Source: JAGQYH01 sp041393015 (lineage in GTDB: Bacteria; Bacteroidota; Bacteroidia; Chitinophagales; JADIYW01). Taken from it: a stretch of 64,000 bases of DNA. Within the stretch, counting starts at the first letter, position 1; each line of letters begins with the position of its first letter. Both the position numbers and the translations under genes were made by a program. The notes beneath the pieces are model-generated. The model was not told the origin of the DNA and did not search any database. It saw only the letters and a list, made by a program, of their open reading frames with translations. Shown one piece after another: positions 60,395-64,000 of the stretch. The DNA lies in the NCBI GenBank assembly GCA_041393015.1, contig JAWKKV010000005.1, positions 259,361 through 323,360 on the forward strand. Reading direction: 5' to 3'.

Positions 60395-62530
60395 TTATTT
60401 TTCTTCTACTTCAACTTGTTTCTCAATATCAGAACCTAAACGTTGTAAGTAAGCAATTACCGCAATAATCTCTCTGTCACTCACTGTTTCAATTCCTTCA
60501 GTAGCTAAGTTGGCAGCAATCATATCTGCTTGAGCTCTTAAGTCATCCACTGCAATTTCCTCATAACCTTCAGCATAAGGCACTCCTAAACTTCTCATTA
60601 CTTTGATTTTTTTAGCAGTATTTTTAGTGCTTAGCTCATTTTTAATCAACCATGGATACGCCGGCATAATTGAATTATCCGAAACGTTTCTTGGATTCAA
60701 CATATGGAGATAATGCCAAGAGTTAGATTTCCTCAACTTCTGTCCACCTTCTCTTTGTAAATCCGGGCCTGTTCTTTTTGATCCCCATAAGAATGGATGG
60801 TCGTAAACAAATTCACCCGGCTTAGAATATTCGCCGTAACGTTCTGTTTCGTTTCTAAATGGTCGAATCATTTGTGAATGACAGGTATTACAACCTTCTC
60901 TAATGTAAATATCTCTACCTTCCAGCTCTAATGGTGTATAAGGCGTTACACTAGCTATGGTTGGAATGTTAGATTTGATGGCAAACATTGGAATAATTTC
61001 AACCATACCACCAATCAAAATGGCAATTACAGCTAAGCCAGTTAATTTTAAACCACGGCTTTCAATCCATCTATGCCAGTGTCCGTGCACTTTAGGTTGA
61101 GGACCTTCTAACGCCATTGCTTCTGCATCTTCTTCTGCTAAGAAATCACCTTGTTGAGCGGTTTTCCAAAGGTTATAAATCATAATAAATGTACCGATTA
61201 AGAAGATGGTACCACCGATACCTCTTAACATATACATTGGTTTAATTTGAGTAACCGTATCAAGGAAATTAGGATATTTCAACATACCTGCTTCCGTGAA
61301 TTGTTTCCACATTAAACTTTGTGTAAATCCTGCAAAATATAATGGTACAGCATAAAATACGATACCAATTGTACCTACCCAGAAATGAGCGTTAGCTAAT
61401 TTTGTAGAATACAATTTAGTACGCCACATTTTAGGTACTAACCAATACATCATACCAAAGGTTAAAAAACCATTCCAGCCTAAGCCTCCAATGTGTACGT
61501 GCCCAATGGTCCAGTCAGTATAGTGTGAGATAGCATTTACGCTTTTAATTGACATCATCGGTCCTTCGAAAGTCGCCATACCATAACAAGTAACTGCCAC
61601 TACTAAGAATTTCAAAACAGGATCTTCTCTTACTTTATCCCATGCACCCCTTAGTGTTAGGAGCCCGTTTAACATACCACCCCAACTTGGTGCGATTAAC
61701 ATTACTGAGAAAACTACGCCTAAGGCTTGTGTCCAACCTGGTAAAGCGGTAAATAATAAATGGTGAGGACCCGCCCAAATGTAGATAAAGATTAATGCCC
61801 AAAAGTGAATAATGGATAATCTATACGAATAAACCGGTCTATTAGCTGCTTTAGGTAAGTAGTAATACATTAAACCTAAATACGGAGTGGTTAAGAAAAA
61901 TGCTACTGCATTATGCCCGTACCACCACTGAATTAAGGCATCTTGAACACCTGCGTAAACCGGGTAACTTTTGAATAATGATACCGGAACAGCAACTGAG
62001 TTTACCACATGTAAAACGGTTACCGTAACGAAGGTGGCAATATAAAACCAAATGGCTACATATAAATGTCTTTCTCTTCTCTTTAAAATGGTTCCAATCA
62101 TATTGGCGCCAAATGACAACCAAACAATAGCGATAGCAATATCAATTGGCCATTCTAACTCAGCATATTCTTTAGAAGTTGTAAAACCTAATGATAGCGT
62201 GACAGCTGCCGCGACTATAATGGCTTGCCAACCCCAAAAGTTAAACCAAGAAAGCTTATCACTAAAGCATCGTGCTTTCAAAATACGCTGCATGGAGTAA
62301 TAAATCCCGGTAAACATCCCGTTTCCAACAAAGGCAAAAATGATTGCGTTGGTATGGATAGGTCTAGTTCTACCAAATGTGGTCATTGAAAAATTCATGT
62401 TCACTGCCGGAATGTATATTTGGTGAGCTACCAAAACGCCTACTAACATCCCTACTACCCCCCAAATAATGGTGGCAATTAAAAAATACTTGACGATTTT
62501 ATTATCATATTTAAATTGCTCTAATCCCAT
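60395..62530 (-). CDS. ccoNO: fused CcoN-CcoO catalytic subunit of cbb3 oxidase
   Basis: A 711-residue fusion. The first 470 residues are CcoN with about 12 helices: the haem and copper ligands lie in RPIHTNAIIFAF, WWYGHNAVAFFLTTP, WAGPHHLLFTALP and DWTIGHVHIGGLGWNG. Then a helix (about 495-515) leads into CcoO with GRDIYIREGCNTCHSQMIRPF (CxxCH at about 545) and a Met axial ligand in NSIMPAYPWL. The fusion is characteristic of Bacteroidota. It reduces O2 to water at low oxygen. A strong Fnr-like palindrome precedes it at 62578-62595. Confidence 0.96.
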   Translation of the reverse strand: MGLEQFKYDNKIVKYFLIATIIWGVVGMLVGVLVAHQIYIPAVNMNFSMTTFGRTRPIHTNAIIFAFVGNGMFTGIYYSMQRILKARCFSDKLSWFNFWGWQAIIVAAAVTLSLGFTTSKEYAELEWPIDIAIAIVWLSFGANMIGTILKRRERHLYVAIWFYIATFVTVTVLHVVNSVAVPVSLFKSYPVYAGVQDALIQWWYGHNAVAFFLTTPYLGLMYYYLPKAANRPVYSYRLSIIHFWALIFIYIWAGPHHLLFTALPGWTQALGVVFSVMLIAPSWGGMLNGLLTLRGAWDKVREDPVLKFLVVAVTCYGMATFEGPMMSIKSVNAISHYTDWTIGHVHIGGLGWNGFLTFGMMYWLVPKMWRTKLYSTKLANAHFWVGTIGIVFYAVPLYFAGFTQSLMWKQFTEAGMLKYPNFLDTVTQIKPMYMLRGIGGTIFLIGTFIMIYNLWKTAQQGDFLAEEDAEAMALEGPQPKVHGHWHRWIESRGLKLTGLAVIAILIGGMVEIIPMFAIKSNIPTIASVTPYTPLELEGRDIYIREGCNTCHSQMIRPFRNETERYGEYSKPGEFVYDHPFLWGSKRTGPDLQREGGQKLRKSNSWHYLHMLNPRNVSDNSIMPAYPWLIKNELSTKNTAKKIKVMRSLGVPYAEGYEEIAVDDLRAQADMIAANLATEGIETVSDREIIAVIAYLQRLGSDIEKQVEVEEK

Positions 62531-62577
62531 AGCTTTCGTAATTTGATGGTAAAATAAAAGATAGATTGGCTGAAATG

Positions 62578-62595
62578 AACTGACAAAAGTCAGTT
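62578..62595 (-). promoter_or_regulatory. Fnr-like palindrome of the cco promoter
   Basis: AACTGACAAAAGTCAGTT is a perfect inverted repeat with 7-base arms around 4 bases. A weak -7 element (TATTTTAC on the minus strand, 62549-62556) lies 34 bases further on, so the site would be at about -41. It resembles the sites before nosD and the nos cytochrome. Confidence 0.65.
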
Positions 62596-62628
62596 GCCTG
62601 TTTGATAAAATTGTTAACTAGCATAAAC

Positions 62629-62805
62629 TTACTTTTCATTGGTTTGATCTTTGGTTTTTTGTTTAATGTTATTCTCAAATAATATTCTATGTGCCGGTGA
62701 ATATGTATCATCATATTGACCCTTTTTTACGGAATAGATAAAAGCACCTAAAAAGAAAAGGGCAACAAGCAAACTGGCTCCAATTAATATAATTAAAATA
62801 TTCAT
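62629..62805 (-). CDS. ccoS: cbb3 oxidase maturation protein CcoS
   Basis: A 58-residue membrane protein: one helix (about 3-25: ILIILIGASLLVALFFLGAF), then FIYSVKKGQYDDTYSPAHRIL, which is the CcoS signature (the GQYDD-x-x-(S/T)-P motif). CcoS is needed to insert haem and copper into CcoN. The ATG overlaps the TAA of ccoI by one base (TAATG), so the two are coupled. It stands before ccoNO, with a 98-base gap that holds the cco promoter. Confidence 0.9.
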   Translation of the reverse strand: MNILIILIGASLLVALFFLGAFIYSVKKGQYDDTYSPAHRILFENNIKQKTKDQTNEK

Positions 62806-64000
62806 TAGGCTATTTTTCTTTTATGTGCAAAATAGTTAGTTAATCCTACAGCTAAAAACACCACAGAAATTGAACTTAAAGGCATTAAAACCGCAGCTAC
62901 GAAAGGCGATAATAAACCCGTGAAGGCAAAGCCTAAGCCAATTATATTATATAATATAGAAGCTGATAAGCAAGCATAAAGTATGTTATTGCAATCCTTC
63001 CCGTATTGTAACATATTAGTGAGCTTACTTAAACTTTTAGCATGCATAATTATATCCGAATTTGGGGTAAAGCTTCCTGTATCTTCAGTGATAGCTACAC
63101 CAATATCACTTTCTTTTAAGGCTACCGCATCGTTAATTCCATCTCCAAGCATCATCACAGCGCCTTTATTCTTTTCTCTTATTGCTTTTACAAAATTAAA
63201 TTTATCATTAGGAGATTGGTTAAATTCCATTTGAATTTTATCCACCAATGCACTCTTTAAAAATTGTTCTTCAAAATTACCATCTCCTGAAACAATAGCA
63301 ATCGAATAGGAATTATTTAATGTTTTTAAATCAGATAAAATATGATCTCTATAAGTATTGCTTAACTCATAATATCCTATGTATACTTGATCTTTTCCAA
63401 TATACACTTTACTTCTACCGTTGTCATTTATATTATGCAACAAAACGCCATTAGAAGTTAACCAGTTTAGAGAGCCTATTAAATAGGTTGATGATCTAAC
63501 AGTAGCTTTTATCCCTTTTCCAGCTACTTCTTCATATTGCTCTACAAATTGTTGGCTTTCATCAACCTCTAAATGATCCACTAAGGATTTACTCAATGGA
63601 TGGATAGAACAAGCAGCTATAGTTTTAATGTCTTGTTGAGTTGTTAAATCAAGTTCCCTTCCATTAAAAACAATTTCTGACGAATCCTTTTGAGTTAATG
63701 TTCCGGTTTTATCAAAAATGAGTGTTTTTATTTTACCGAACTGCTCAATGATGGACGATTCTTTCAAATAAATATCAATTTTACCCAACAAACGACCTGC
63801 ATTCCCATATGTAAATGGAGCAGCTAAGGCGAGCGCACAGGGACAAGCTACAATCAAGATAGCTGTAAACACCTCTAAGGCTTTGCTAAAACCAGTATTA
63901 AAATACCAAAAGAAAAATCCGGCAACGGCTAATAAAACAATAGCTATCGTAAATTTTTGACTAATAGAATCAATGATAGCTGTAGTCCTACCTTTTGGAT
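62805..64000 (-). CDS. ccoI: copper-transporting P1B-type ATPase CcoI/FixI, partial
   Basis: The last about 398 residues of a copper-exporting ATPase that runs off the right edge; the frame is open beyond the GTG at 63872, with the preceding helix FTIAIVLLAVAGFFFWYF. The transmembrane metal site is ACPCAL (CPC), the phosphorylation site is DKTGTLT, the P1B HP dipeptide is in SIHPLSKSL, and the hinge is MLGDGINDAVAL. The N-terminal metal-binding domain and first helices are not in the window. With ccoS adjacent it delivers copper to the cbb3 oxidase. Confidence 0.94.
   Translation of the reverse strand, partial: PKGRTTAIIDSISQKFTIAIVLLAVAGFFFWYFNTGFSKALEVFTAILIVACPCALALAAPFTYGNAGRLLGKIDIYLKESSIIEQFGKIKTLIFDKTGTLTQKDSSEIVFNGRELDLTTQQDIKTIAACSIHPLSKSLVDHLEVDESQQFVEQYEEVAGKGIKATVRSSTYLIGSLNWLTSNGVLLHNINDNGRSKVYIGKDQVYIGYYELSNTYRDHILSDLKTLNNSYSIAIVSGDGNFEEQFLKSALVDKIQMEFNQSPNDKFNFVKAIREKNKGAVMMLGDGINDAVALKESDIGVAITEDTGSFTPNSDIIMHAKSLSKLTNMLQYGKDCNNILYACLSASILYNIIGLGFAFTGLLSPFVAAVLMPLSSISVVFLAVGLTNYFAHKRKIA

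Overview
The window is AT-rich DNA from a member of the Bacteroidota, most likely a flavobacterium-like marine or freshwater aerobe and partial denitrifier. Evidence for this is: at least three secreted proteins with C-terminal type IX secretion (T9SS) sorting domains; SprB-type adhesin repeats; a fused CcoN-CcoO cbb3 oxidase subunit; a lipoprotein-type (clade II) NosZ in a nos cluster of Bacteroidota style; and promoters that fit the Bacteroidota -7 element TAnnTTTG. Both edges cut genes: an acyl-CoA carboxylase biotin subunit on the left and the copper ATPase CcoI on the right. I see no tRNA, rRNA, CRISPR array or complete insertion sequence.

Layout. 1-5.9 kb holds housekeeping and small genes (carbonic anhydrase, NhaA antiporter, nitroreductase, small secreted proteins). 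5.9-20 kb is a cell-surface locus on the minus strand: a 3104-residue T9SS adhesin built from four kinds of repeat, a receiver-like protein that has lost its phosphorylation site, a LytS-type sensor kinase with a beta-propeller sensor, and a LytTR response regulator. Three copies of a two-repeat, 21-bp-period sequence of the LytTR operator type lie in the gaps of this locus. One copy sits next to the remains of a decayed adhesin gene. 20.6-22.7 kb is a long-form acetyl-CoA hydrolase/transferase.

22.8-31 kb is the nitrous oxide reduction cluster (nosD-nosF-nosY, then a cytochrome c, a fasciclin lipoprotein, nosZ, a membrane protein and nosL), followed by DUF2892 and MscS genes. 31-40 kb contains a VOC protein, a secreted T9SS esterase, a probable copper-type TonB receptor with a small CNGKC-motif protein, formate-tetrahydrofolate ligase and a secreted T9SS protein. 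40.4-46.5 kb is a compact four-gene island that looks like an unusual restriction or defence system: C5 cytosine methyltransferase, ParB-like protein, SNF2-type helicase and DUF3883/PD-(D/E)XK protein. 46.6-50.4 kb has an NlpC/P60 hydrolase, small proteins, an alginate-export-type porin and an Rrf2 regulator with three cysteines (NsrR-like). 50.5-54.6 kb is a nirK operon: NirK fused to cytochrome c, a formylglycine-generating-enzyme-like protein, SCO and an SMP-30-like lipoprotein. 56.6-64 kb on the minus strand is the cbb3 oxidase and its assembly genes: ccoI-ccoS, ccoNO-ccoQ-ccoP, ccoG-ccoH and a TauE/SafE-like protein.

Together the genes describe low-oxygen respiration with much copper handling. 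cbb3 oxidase reduces O2, NirK reduces nitrite to NO and NosZ reduces N2O. No NO reductase is in view. CcoI, SCO, NosL, NosDFY and the TonB receptor would supply copper. Palindromes of the form TGAYnnnnRTCA precede the nosD, nos cytochrome, DUF2892 and cco transcription units and suggest one Crp/Fnr-family regulon. The separate adhesin locus appears to carry its own two-component circuit.
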